Source: Opitutia bacterium (GTDB taxonomy: Bacteria > Verrucomicrobiota > Verrucomicrobiia > Opitutales > UBA953). From it: 64,000 bases of DNA. Under the pieces are notes generated by a model, which saw only the letters and a list, made by a program, of their open reading frames with translations, made no database searches and had not been told where the DNA came from. The stretch spans positions 22,495 through 86,494 of the forward strand of contig SFEJ01000005.1 of the NCBI GenBank assembly GCA_004558035.1. The letters run 5' to 3'. Made by a program: the position numbers and the translations under genes. Of the stretch, positions 10,833 to 19,494 are shown piece after piece (the stretch's first letter is position 1; every line of letters starts with the position of its first letter).

Positions 10833-10893
10833 ATTGCGGAAAAACTTACGCCGCTTTCCGCGCGAACGCGAACGAAAAAGAGACGCGCGATTC

Positions 10894-11811
10894 TCAAGCT
10901 CGCGCCGATGTCTCAGACCGCGCGTCGCGCGCTTCGAGAATCACGGGAAGGCGGGAAGCGAAGAGGCGGTTCGTCGCCTTCACGACGAGGAAGCACGCGC
11001 CGAGCGGCAGAAAGAGCACCTGGACGACGAAGAGCGCGACGTAGAGCCCCGCGATCTCCAGCGAGACCGCGACGATTTCGCCCGCGTTTTCGACGAGCGA
11101 GGCGAGCGCGTCCCCGGTCGCGACGGCGATTTCCTTCGTCTTCGCGCCCGCCTTTTCGATGCGTTTCCAGATGCCGTCCTCTTCGGAAAATTCGAATTCG
11201 CAGTTCGGCATTTCGACGCGCCAGACCTGCAGGCGTTCCCGGCATTCGGCGAGCCGCGGCGCGAAGAAGCGCGTCTCGACCGCGTCGGAGATCAGCGCCG
11301 TGCACGGCAGCGCGACGCGGACGAGCATCAGCACGAGCGCCGCCTTGCGCAGCCAGACGGAGAAGGCGCGGACGCGTTCCCGCCGCGAAAAAACCGCCGC
11401 GATTCCTGCGCCGACGAGCAGAACCGCGACCGCGCCGAGCGCGACGACGCCGACGATTTCGTAAATGATTTTCTGAATGCTCAGCGCGACGATCGTCGTG
11501 AAAAGCACGTCGGAAAGGCGTTCCACGACGTCGTCGAGCGGGTCGAGCACCTGCCCGACCGCGACGCTGACGCCGAGCCCCGCGGGCGTCGCGGAAACGC
11601 TCGATTCCTTGACGACGGAGATCGCGCCGTTGAGCGCGCGCGCCGTGCCGAACGCGACCGCCGCCTCCGTCATCGTTTCGGAAAAATACGCGTCCGTCTT
11701 TTCGTCGATCTGCGGGAACGCCTTTTCGGCGACGATGAGGGCGCAAAAAAACGCGAAAAGCGCGACGAACGCCGCGTTTTTCGCGAAGATGCGGAGAAGC
11801 TTCTGCTTCAC
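10894..11811 (-). CDS. Membrane protein of unknown function
   Basis: 305 residues. Hydrophobic segments lie near residues 13-30, 110-145, 155-175 and 240-285, giving perhaps five membrane helices; a loop at about 180-235 carries charged residues and two cysteines (LAECRE, MPNCEF) and is probably periplasmic. No family was recognised. It follows nuoD on the same strand after 42 bases and could be co-transcribed, but nothing in its sequence resembles a complex I subunit. Confidence 0.65.
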   Translation of the reverse strand: MKQKLLRIFAKNAAFVALFAFFCALIVAEKAFPQIDEKTDAYFSETMTEAAVAFGTARALNGAISVVKESSVSATPAGLGVSVAVGQVLDPLDDVVERLSDVLFTTIVALSIQKIIYEIVGVVALGAVAVLLVGAGIAAVFSRRERVRAFSVWLRKAALVLMLVRVALPCTALISDAVETRFFAPRLAECRERLQVWRVEMPNCEFEFSEEDGIWKRIEKAGAKTKEIAVATGDALASLVENAGEIVAVSLEIAGLYVALFVVQVLFLPLGACFLVVKATNRLFASRLPVILEARDARSETSARA

Positions 11812-11853
11812 GGATTTCCTCCGGGGCTTCCCGCCTTTAAGATTTCACGCGCC

Positions 11854-13083
11854 TCAGCGGTCGCATTCGCCCTGGACGAAGTCGAGAGAGCCGAGGATCG
11901 CGGGAATGTCCGTGACGAAGTTGCCGGGAACGAGCTTCGGCAAAATCGAAAGCGTGACGAACGACGGTCCGCGCACGTGCAGGCGGTAGGGATGGCCTTC
12001 GCCCTTCGAGTGGATGAAGAAGCCGAGCGCGCCCTTCGGGTTTTCCGCCTCGAAATAGGCTTCGCCCGCGGGAATCTGCGGCCCGTGCGTCGTGATCATG
12101 AAGTTCTGGATCAGATCCTCCATGCCGGTGAGCACGCGGTTTTTCGGAGGGAGGCAGATGTTCTTCGCGTCCTGCGCGAAGATCGGCCCGTCGGGAAGCG
12201 TCTTGCAGACCTGGCGCACGATGCGCACGGACTGGCGGATTTCCTCCGTCTTGAGCAGGTAGCGGTCGTAGCAGTCGCCGACGGTGCCGACGGGAACATC
12301 GAAGTCGTACTGTTCGTAGCCGCTGTAGGGGCGGTCCTTGCGGATGTCGGCGGGAACGCCCGCGCAGCGCAGATTCACGCCCGTGAGGCCCTGCTGCAGC
12401 GCGGCTTCTTTGGTGATGACGGCGATGTCCTTCGTGCGGTCGAGGAAGATCTTGTTGCGGGAGAGAAGGCCTTCCATCTCGTCCACGCCCTTGAGAATGC
12501 AGTCGCACGCCTTTTCGACCTTTTCGAGCCAGCCTTCGGGAACGTCGCGCGTGACGCCGCCGATGCGCGTGTAGCTGTTCGTGAGGCGCTGCCCGGTGAG
12601 TTCTTCGAAAAGCGAGTAGATGCGTTCGCGCTCGGTGTAGGTCGTGAGGAAGACAGTGAGCGCGCCGGTGTCCATCGCGTAAACGCCAAGGCCGAGCAGG
12701 TGCGAGGAAATGCGGGAAAGCTCGCAGGTGAGCACGCGGAGCGCGGCGCAGCGCGCGGGAACTTCGAGCCCGGCGAGCTTTTCGACCGTGAGCGCGTAGG
12801 CGACGTTGTTGCAGATCGGCGCGAGGTAGTCGAGACGGTCCGTGAACGGCACGAACTGGTTGTAGGTCATGTTTTCCGCCAGCTTGTCGTCGCCGCGGTG
12901 CAGGTAGCCGACGACGGGCGTGCACTTGGTGACGATTTCGCCGTCCACTTCGAGCTGCAGGCGGAGCACGCCGTGCGTCGCCGGATGCGACGGGCCCATC
13001 GTGAGGTGCATCTTTTCGCAGGGCACGAGCTCGTCCTCGCGCGAAGCGGCGTCGGAATAATTGAAATCAAGGGTTTCAGCCAT
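11854..13083 (-). CDS. nuoD: NADH-quinone oxidoreductase subunit D
   Basis: 409 residues, matching NuoD. It has the NiFe-hydrogenase-like large subunit features: MGPSHPATHGVLRLQLEVDG near the N-terminus, whose His/Tyr region lines the quinone site, then GDDKLAENMTYNQFVPFTDR and the C-terminal DIPAILGSLDFVQGECDR. NuoD with NuoB forms the quinone-binding chamber of respiratory complex I at the cytoplasmic face of the inner membrane. It sits in the order nuoB-nuoC-nuoD with 45-46 base gaps. Confidence 0.97.
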   Translation of the reverse strand: MAETLDFNYSDAASREDELVPCEKMHLTMGPSHPATHGVLRLQLEVDGEIVTKCTPVVGYLHRGDDKLAENMTYNQFVPFTDRLDYLAPICNNVAYALTVEKLAGLEVPARCAALRVLTCELSRISSHLLGLGVYAMDTGALTVFLTTYTERERIYSLFEELTGQRLTNSYTRIGGVTRDVPEGWLEKVEKACDCILKGVDEMEGLLSRNKIFLDRTKDIAVITKEAALQQGLTGVNLRCAGVPADIRKDRPYSGYEQYDFDVPVGTVGDCYDRYLLKTEEIRQSVRIVRQVCKTLPDGPIFAQDAKNICLPPKNRVLTGMEDLIQNFMITTHGPQIPAGEAYFEAENPKGALGFFIHSKGEGHPYRLHVRGPSFVTLSILPKLVPGNFVTDIPAILGSLDFVQGECDR

Positions 13084-13128
13084 TTTGAAAAATCTCCGTG
13101 TTTGCGGTGTTTCGCGTACTCGCGCGGC

Positions 13129-13764
13129 TCATTCGGCGGCGGGCTTGCGGGCGCCTTCCCGCCATTCCTGGTCGAGGGCGCTCGGCTCGGTCTCGCGCAT
13201 GGTCTTGCCGGAACAGGCGATGAACGGGCCGCCGTTCTGCGGCGCGGGCATGACCTTGACGCCGGTCTGCGCGACGGTGTCGGCGTCCGGGAACGGCACT
13301 TCGACGCCCGAGAGCGGGAAGTCCTTGCGCAGCGGGTGATACGGGTATTCGTCCCACATCATGATGCGGCGCATGTCGGGGTGCCCCGTGAAGTCGATGC
13401 CGAGCAGGTCGAACGCCTCGCGCTCGAGCCAGTTGCATCCGGCCCAGACGGAGCAGAGCGAGGGCACGGCGGGCTTGGCGTCGTCCGGCGCATAGACGTT
13501 CATGCGCACGTAAAGGTGCTTGTCGTAGTTGTACGCGTGCCAGATCGCGGAAAAGCGCGGCGACGCGTCCGTGCCCCAGTCGCAGCCTTCGCAGTCGCTG
13601 ATCGCGGCGAAGCCTTCCTTGTCGCGGAGCGCGAGGGCGAATTCGAGCGCCTTGTCCGCGGGAACGTCGAACGACGCGTGGTCGGCCGAACCCGAACGGA
13701 GCGCGACGTAGGGATACGTTTCGAGCAGGTGTTTCTGGAGTTCTAAATCTTTTTCGGAAAGCAT
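13129..13764 (-). CDS. nuoC: NADH-quinone oxidoreductase subunit C
   Basis: 211 residues. The C-terminal half has the 30-kDa subunit signature: WLEREAFDLLGIDFTGHPDMRRIMMWDEYPYHPLRKDFPL. It is a separate protein here, not fused to NuoD as in E. coli. It is a structural subunit of the peripheral arm. A Pro/Ala/Glu tail after the signature is slightly longer than usual. Confidence 0.95.
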   Translation of the reverse strand: MLSEKDLELQKHLLETYPYVALRSGSADHASFDVPADKALEFALALRDKEGFAAISDCEGCDWGTDASPRFSAIWHAYNYDKHLYVRMNVYAPDDAKPAVPSLCSVWAGCNWLEREAFDLLGIDFTGHPDMRRIMMWDEYPYHPLRKDFPLSGVEVPFPDADTVAQTGVKVMPAPQNGGPFIACSGKTMRETEPSALDQEWREGARKPAAE

Positions 13765-13810
13765 GAGCGAACTTTTTTTGAAAATTTTTTGTCGGCGTTC
13801 CCGCGCGGGT

Positions 13811-14347
13811 TCAGGAAAAATAGAGCGGCTTCACGGGGCGGTCGCGCTTGAGGAGCTTGAGGCCCGGTTCCTTGGCGATCATCTTCTGCAGCGCCATCAG
13901 CCCGTCGAACAGCGCCTCGGGGCGCGTCGGGCAGCCGGAAATGTACACGTCCACGGGCAGAATGCGGTCCACGCCCTGCAGCGTGGAATACGAGCGGAAC
14001 ATGCCGCCGGAGCTGGCGCAGGCGCCCATCGCGACGACCCACTTCGGCTCCGCCATCTGGTCGTAGATGCGGCGCACGGCCTGAGCCATCTTGTAGGTGA
14101 CCGTTCCCGCGACGATCATGCAGTCCGCCTGGCGCGGCGAAAAGCGCGTGACTTCCATGCCGAAGCGCGAAATGTCGAAGCGCGAACAGCTCGCCGACAT
14201 GAACTCGATCGCGCAGCACGCGAGGCCCATCGGCATCGGCCACACGGAGTGGGCGCGGATCCAGTCGATCGCGGCGTCGAGTTTGGTGACGACGACCCCG
14301 CCTTCGATTTTGCTGTTGTAGGCGACTTCGGTATTTGCGGAACTCAT
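13811..14347 (-). CDS. nuoB: NADH-quinone oxidoreductase subunit B
   Basis: 178 residues. The ligands of the terminal 4Fe-4S cluster N2 are visible: the tandem cysteines in GLACCAIE, the Cys in MGACASSGG and the Cys in ISGCPTRPE. NuoB passes electrons from the iron-sulfur chain to quinone. It is the first gene of the nuoBCD set; nuoA, which usually precedes nuoB, is absent, since the next gene upstream is the efflux operon reading the same way. The rest of complex I must be elsewhere. Confidence 0.97.
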   Translation of the reverse strand: MSSANTEVAYNSKIEGGVVVTKLDAAIDWIRAHSVWPMPMGLACCAIEFMSASCSRFDISRFGMEVTRFSPRQADCMIVAGTVTYKMAQAVRRIYDQMAEPKWVVAMGACASSGGMFRSYSTLQGVDRILPVDVYISGCPTRPEALFDGLMALQKMIAKEPGLKLLKRDRPVKPLYFS

Positions 14348-14438
14348 TGGAAAATCAGAAAAAATTTGTATGCGGAAAGTCTAAAACATCCCCGCGTTCC
14401 CGCAAGGAAATTCACAGCCGCGCGGGAGCGAAGCGTGC

Positions 14439-14468
14439 AAAAAAAGCCCCGCTGGGAGGCGAGGCTTC
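14439..14468 (-). terminator. Terminator of the efflux operon
   Basis: Read on the minus strand, a GC stem (AGCCTCGCC against GCGGGGCT, imperfect) is followed by seven T residues, just after the stop of the outer membrane factor gene. Confidence 0.7.
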
Positions 14469-14494
14469 TGAAGCGCGCGCGGGGGCGCGGGACG

Positions 14495-16162
14495 TCACTC
14501 TTCTTCCTCGTCGTCGTAGAGGGAACGCGCCGCCATGATGTCGCAGGACGTCGGAATCAGCGGTTCGGACGCGAGGTCGTCCTCCTCTTCTGCGGGTTCT
14601 TCGACAGGCGCGGGAACGTCTTCGACGGCGTCCTGCGTCTCGGGCGCGGGGACTTCCGCGGGAACGGGCGCGGGCGCTTCGGCGAGCTGGGCGGGCGCGG
14701 CGTCCTCCGATTTCTCGGGCGCGGTCTTGGCGTCGGCGGGAACGGTGTTTTCGGACCAGCCGCCGCCGAGCGCCTTGTAGAGCGAAATCATCGAGGCGAT
14801 TTTCGCGAAGCGCGTCTGCACGAGGCTCTGCTGCGCCGAGAACAGGTCGTTCTGCGCGAGGAGCACTTCGAGGTAGAGGCTCTTGCCGAGCTCGTAGTTC
14901 TTCGCGGTCAGCTCGTAGCGGCGTTCCCGCGCGGCGAGCATGGCTTCGTCCGCGGCGACGCGCTTGTCGATCGAATCCTGCACGACGAGCTGGTCGGCGA
15001 CTTCGCGAAACGCGCTCTGAATCGCCTTTTCGTAGTTGGCGATTTCGATTTCCTTCTGCAGTTCGGCGACGTCGAGCTGAGCGCCGAGGCGACCGTTGAA
15101 GTAGTCGAAGATCGGCACGTTCACGCTCGGCACGAAGCTCCACGTGCGCGCTGCGCCGGTAAAGAGGTCGTCGAGCTCGGTCGAGGCGAGCCCCGCCGAA
15201 CCCGTGAGCGAAATGCTCGGGAAGAACGCTGCGCGCGCGGCGCCGATGTTCGCGTTCGCGGCGCGAAGGGCGCGCTCGGCGGCGAGCACGTCCGGGCGCA
15301 GCACGAGCACCTGCGAGGGGATTCCGGCTTCGAGCGGCTTGAGCAGATTCGCGGACGCGAGCGGGAGCGCGGGCGCGCCGGGCTGCGGGAGCGCGGTTTC
15401 GCCCACGAGGAGCGCGAGCGCGTTCACCGCCTGTTTCTGCGTTTCGCGGAGCTGTTCCGTCGCGGAGACGAGCGACTGGTACTGCGCCTCGGCGGTCGTG
15501 TAGTCCAGCTCCGTCGCGACGCCGGTTTCGAAGCGGTTCTTGATCTGGTCGCGATATTCCTTCGTCGTCGCGAGGGACTGTTCGGAAAGCGCGAGGCGTT
15601 CGTTCGCGAGCTCGAGCGTGTAATACTGCATCGCAATCTGCGCGACGAGCGAAATGCGCGCGGCGCGTTCGTTTTCCGCCGCCTGCAGGAAGCGCTCGAA
15701 CGCCTGATCGGTGAGCGAGCGCACGCGGCCCCACAGATCGACTTCGTAGGAGGCGGCGACGCCCAGCGAGAACTGGTTCGTCGTCATCGCCCTGCCGGAG
15801 AGCGAAAGGTATTCGTTCGTGCGGGAACGCGAGAAGGCGGCGCTGCCGGCGACGTTCGGGAGCAGATCCGCCCACTGAATGTCGTATTGCGCGCGCACCT
15901 GCTCGACGGACAGAATCGCGACGCGCAGGTCGCGGTTCTTTTCCAGACCGGACTTGATGAGCGCCTTCAGGCGTTCGTCGGCGAAGAATTCCGTCCAGCC
16001 GAGGCGCGTGACCGCGGTCTCGTCGGGCGTCGTCGCGGCGATTCCCGCGTAGGTTTCGGCGACGACGTCGCGCACGTCGGGGCGCTCGTATTCGGGCGCC
16101 ATCGTGCACGCGGCCGCGGCGAACGCGAGAAACGGAAGAAGGGAAAGCGTTTGGATTTTCAT
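14495..16162 (-). CDS. Outer membrane efflux lipoprotein (NodT/OprM family) with acidic tail
   Basis: 555 residues from the ATG at 16162; a longer in-frame start adds 17 residues without signal features. The N-terminus is a lipoprotein signal (AAACTMAPEYERPD, as in OprM/NodT). Two OEP repeats follow, predicted to form the trimeric beta-barrel and alpha-helical tunnel that carries substrates across the outer membrane. Last gene of the tetR-MFP-RND-OMF operon. Odd: the protein does not stop after the family domain (near KALGGGWSEN) but continues about 85 residues as a Pro/Ala/Glu-rich acidic tail ending LYDDEEEE. Confidence 0.92.
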   Translation of the reverse strand: MKIQTLSLLPFLAFAAAACTMAPEYERPDVRDVVAETYAGIAATTPDETAVTRLGWTEFFADERLKALIKSGLEKNRDLRVAILSVEQVRAQYDIQWADLLPNVAGSAAFSRSRTNEYLSLSGRAMTTNQFSLGVAASYEVDLWGRVRSLTDQAFERFLQAAENERAARISLVAQIAMQYYTLELANERLALSEQSLATTKEYRDQIKNRFETGVATELDYTTAEAQYQSLVSATEQLRETQKQAVNALALLVGETALPQPGAPALPLASANLLKPLEAGIPSQVLVLRPDVLAAERALRAANANIGAARAAFFPSISLTGSAGLASTELDDLFTGAARTWSFVPSVNVPIFDYFNGRLGAQLDVAELQKEIEIANYEKAIQSAFREVADQLVVQDSIDKRVAADEAMLAARERRYELTAKNYELGKSLYLEVLLAQNDLFSAQQSLVQTRFAKIASMISLYKALGGGWSENTVPADAKTAPEKSEDAAPAQLAEAPAPVPAEVPAPETQDAVEDVPAPVEEPAEEEDDLASEPLIPTSCDIMAARSLYDDEEEE

Positions 16163-16186
16163 TGATGAAACTTTTTTTCGATTTTT

Positions 16187-16292
16187 TAACCGCGAACGTT
16201 CACGAACGAGCACAAACGGAAACGCGGGAACGCGGTCCCGGAGCCTCCGAAAAAAATTCGCGTGAGTTCGTGTTCATTCGCGGTTTCTTTTT
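16187..16292. repeat. Imperfect inverted repeat inside the efflux operon
   Basis: AACCGCGAACGTTCACGAAC near the left end pairs imperfectly with GTTCGTGTTCATTCGCGGTT near the right end, giving a long hairpin between the RND pump and outer membrane factor genes. The words belong to the CACGAA/CACGGA repeat family also seen at 6593 and 56843. Confidence 0.6.
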
Positions 16293-16304
16293 GACTTCGC
16301 CGCC

Positions 16305-19300
16305 TCAGTGGACGACGACCGCGTTCGGCTTGCGTTCCGTCGCGCGGAAGACCTTGCGGACAACGACGTAGAAGCACGGAATGAGGAAGACGCCGAGAAT
16401 AGTCGCCGCCAACATCCCGCCGATGACGCCCGTGCCGATCGAGTTCTGCGCCGCAGAGGACGCGCCCGACGCGCGCGCCAGCGGCACCACGCCGAGAATG
16501 AACGCGAACGACGTCATCAGAATCGGGCGCAGTCGCATCTGCACCGCCTGCAGCGTCGCGTCGTAAAGGTTGCGTCCCTGCTCCTGCAGCTCCTTCGCGA
16601 ACTCGATGATCAGAATCGAGTTTTTCGTCGAAAGACCGATGATGACGAGGAAGCCGACCTTGAAGTAAACGTCGTTGTAGAGCCCGGCGAGCATCGTCGC
16701 GCACACGCTCCCGAAGATGCCCACGGGAACGATGAGAATGACGGCGAACGGAATCGACCAGCTTTCATACAGCGCCGCGAGGCAGAGGAAGACGATGATG
16801 AGCGAGAGCGCGTACAGCGCCGGCGCCTGCGAGCCCGAGATGCGTTCTTCGAGCGACTGGCCCGTCCACTCGCCGCCGATGCCGGTGATGCCGACCGAGG
16901 GCAGGTGCTTCATCACGATGTCGTCGAACTCCGCCATCGCTTCGCCGGAAGAGCGGCCCGGCTTCGGCTGGCCGACGATGTTCATCGACGGGAAGCCGTT
17001 GTAGCGCGTGAGCGCCGGCGAACCCTGAATCCACTCGAACGTGACGAGTTCCGAGAGCGGCATCATCTCGCCCGTTCCCGTGCGCACGTACATGTTGCCG
17101 AGCGCTTCGGGAGAAGTGCGGTCCTTCGCGTCGAGCTGCACGATCACGCGCTGCACGCGGGAACCCTGAACGAAGTTGTTCACGTAGGACGACGCGAACG
17201 CGACCTGAATCACGTTGTAGAGCTCGCCGAGATTCACGCCGTGCACCTGCGCCTTTTCCTTGTCCACGTCGAGGCGGAGCATCGGGCCGTCGTTCAGACC
17301 CTGAAGGCGGACGCCCGTCATCGCCGTTTCCGGCTTGTTGGACTCCTTGACGACCTCGTTGAGCGCCTTGACGAGCGCCTCGTGCCCGACGCCGCCGCGG
17401 TCCTGCAGCTGGTATTCGAAGCCCGTGGCGTTGCCGAGTTCCATGATCGGCGGCAGATTGAACGAAACGACCATGCCGTCCGGGTGGTGAGCGAAATGCC
17501 CGGTGATGCGACCCGCGAGCGCTTCCGCGGAGCTGTTCGGGTCCTTGCGCTTGCTCCAGTCCTGGAGCTTCATGAACGCGAGGCCGACGTTCGTGCCGCT
17601 GCCGTTGAACGAAAAGCCCTGCACGATCATCATCTTTTCGATTTCGGGCTGCGCGAGCGCGTAGGCCTCGTATTCGTCGAAAAGTTCGAGCGTGCGTTCC
17701 TGCGACGCCGTCTGCGGGAGCTGAATCAGCGCGACGATCTGCCCCTGGTCCTCGTCCGGAAGGAACGCGGTCGGCAGGCGCAGATAAAGCCAGCCGAAGC
17801 CCGCGCCGATCGCGAGGAACGAGACGATGCCGATCGCGCTGTGCCGGATCAGGCGTCCGACGACGCCCTTGTAGCCGTTCGTCATCTTTTCGAAGCCGCG
17901 GTTGAAGAGGCCCGCGAAGCCGCGCTTCTTGCCGTTCGGATTGTGCTTGAGCATCGTCGCGCACAGCGCCGGCGTGAGCGTCATCGCGAGGAACAGCGAG
18001 AACACCATCGACGCGATCAGCGTCAGCGAGAACTGCCGGTAAATGACGCCGACGGAGCCGGAGAAGAACGCCATCGGAATGAACACCGCCGTGAGCACGA
18101 GCGTGATTCCGACGAGCGCGCCGGAAATCTGCCCCATCGCCTTGCGCGTCGCGTCGCGCGGGGAAAGCCCCTCCTCCGTCATGATGCGCTCGACGTTTTC
18201 GATGACGACGATCGCGTCGTCCACGAGAATGCCGATCGCGAGCACCATGCCGAACATCGTCAGCACGTTGATCGAGAAGCCCATCGCGAACAGCGCGGCG
18301 CAGGTGCCGAGCAGCGCGATCGGGACGACGATCGTCGGAATGAACGTCGCGCGCAGATTCTGCAGAAACACGAGCATGACGACGAACACGAGCACGATCG
18401 CCTCGACGAGCGTCTTGATGACTTCGTGAATCGACACGCGCACGAACAGCGTCGTGTCCATCGGGAAATCGTAGGTGAGGCTTTCCGGGAAGTAGGCGGA
18501 AAGCTCTTCGAGCTTGTTCTTCACGGCGTCGGCGACTTCAAGCGCGTTCGCGCCCGTCGCGAGATTGCACGCGAGACCCATGCAGACCTTGCCGTTGTAG
18601 CGCGTCTCGAACATGTAGCTCTGTTCGCCGATTTCGACGCGCGCGACGTCGCGCAGATACACGCGGGAGCCGTCCTCGCCCGCGCGCAGGAGAATGTCGC
18701 CGAACTCGGTCGGCGTCTCCAGCGTTCCCGGGCCCTGGATCGTGATGCTCAGACGCGAGCCGGGAACGGCGGGGTCGCCGTTGACCGCACCCGCCGGCAC
18801 CTGCACGTTCTGCGCCTGGAGCGCCGAGACAACGTCCGTCGCCGTCAGGTTGTAGGAAGTGAGCTTTTCGGCGTCGAGCCAGATGTACATCGCGTTTTCC
18901 GAGCCGAAGAAATCGACGGAGCCGATGCCGTTCACGCGCTGGATCTGGTCGAGAATGTTCGACGCGATGTAGTTGCCGATTTCGGCCTTCGGAATCGAAT
19001 TGTCCTTCGAATAGATCGAAATGATGAGGAACATGTTTCGCGCCGCCTTCTCCACCGTCACGCCCGTGCGCTGAACGACGGACGGGAGCTGCGACGTGGC
19101 GAGCGAAACCTTGTTCTGCACCTGCACCTGCGCCGTGTCGTCGTTCGTGCCCGGATTGAAATAGACCGTGATTTCGGAATTGCCGGTCGAGTCCGACGAG
19201 GACGTCATGTAAAGCAGGTTGTCGATGCCGTTGAGCTGCTGCTCGATGACGGCGGTGACCGTCTTCTGCGTCGTTTCCGCGGACGCGCCCGCGTAGTTGG

Positions 19301-19439
19301 ACTGCACGGCGATGGACGGCGGCGCGATCGTCGGATACTGCGCGATCGGCAGGAATTTGATGGAAATCACCCCGAAGAGGATGATCATCAGCGAAAGCAC
19401 CCATGCGAAGACGGGGCGGTCGATGAAGAATTTTGCCAT
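16305..19439 (-). CDS. RND efflux pump inner membrane transporter (HAE1/AcrB family)
   Basis: 1044 residues, the usual HAE1 length. It begins MAKFFIDRPVFAWVLSL and has twelve predicted membrane helices with two large periplasmic loops. Helix 4 carries the proton-relay motif AIGILVDDAIVVIENVER with the paired Asp residues, and helix 10 the Lys-containing GLSTKNSILIIEFAKEL. It is a proton-driven exporter of hydrophobic drugs and dyes, working with the adaptor and outer membrane factor encoded on either side. The substrate cannot be told from sequence. Confidence 0.96.
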   Translation of the reverse strand: MAKFFIDRPVFAWVLSLMIILFGVISIKFLPIAQYPTIAPPSIAVQSNYAGASAETTQKTVTAVIEQQLNGIDNLLYMTSSSDSTGNSEITVYFNPGTNDDTAQVQVQNKVSLATSQLPSVVQRTGVTVEKAARNMFLIISIYSKDNSIPKAEIGNYIASNILDQIQRVNGIGSVDFFGSENAMYIWLDAEKLTSYNLTATDVVSALQAQNVQVPAGAVNGDPAVPGSRLSITIQGPGTLETPTEFGDILLRAGEDGSRVYLRDVARVEIGEQSYMFETRYNGKVCMGLACNLATGANALEVADAVKNKLEELSAYFPESLTYDFPMDTTLFVRVSIHEVIKTLVEAIVLVFVVMLVFLQNLRATFIPTIVVPIALLGTCAALFAMGFSINVLTMFGMVLAIGILVDDAIVVIENVERIMTEEGLSPRDATRKAMGQISGALVGITLVLTAVFIPMAFFSGSVGVIYRQFSLTLIASMVFSLFLAMTLTPALCATMLKHNPNGKKRGFAGLFNRGFEKMTNGYKGVVGRLIRHSAIGIVSFLAIGAGFGWLYLRLPTAFLPDEDQGQIVALIQLPQTASQERTLELFDEYEAYALAQPEIEKMMIVQGFSFNGSGTNVGLAFMKLQDWSKRKDPNSSAEALAGRITGHFAHHPDGMVVSFNLPPIMELGNATGFEYQLQDRGGVGHEALVKALNEVVKESNKPETAMTGVRLQGLNDGPMLRLDVDKEKAQVHGVNLGELYNVIQVAFASSYVNNFVQGSRVQRVIVQLDAKDRTSPEALGNMYVRTGTGEMMPLSELVTFEWIQGSPALTRYNGFPSMNIVGQPKPGRSSGEAMAEFDDIVMKHLPSVGITGIGGEWTGQSLEERISGSQAPALYALSLIIVFLCLAALYESWSIPFAVILIVPVGIFGSVCATMLAGLYNDVYFKVGFLVIIGLSTKNSILIIEFAKELQEQGRNLYDATLQAVQMRLRPILMTSFAFILGVVPLARASGASSAAQNSIGTGVIGGMLAATILGVFLIPCFYVVVRKVFRATERKPNAVVVH

Positions 19440-19494
19440 GGTGAGATGCCTTTAAGAAATTTTGCGTTCCCGCGAGTTTTTCTGCGGGGAAAAA

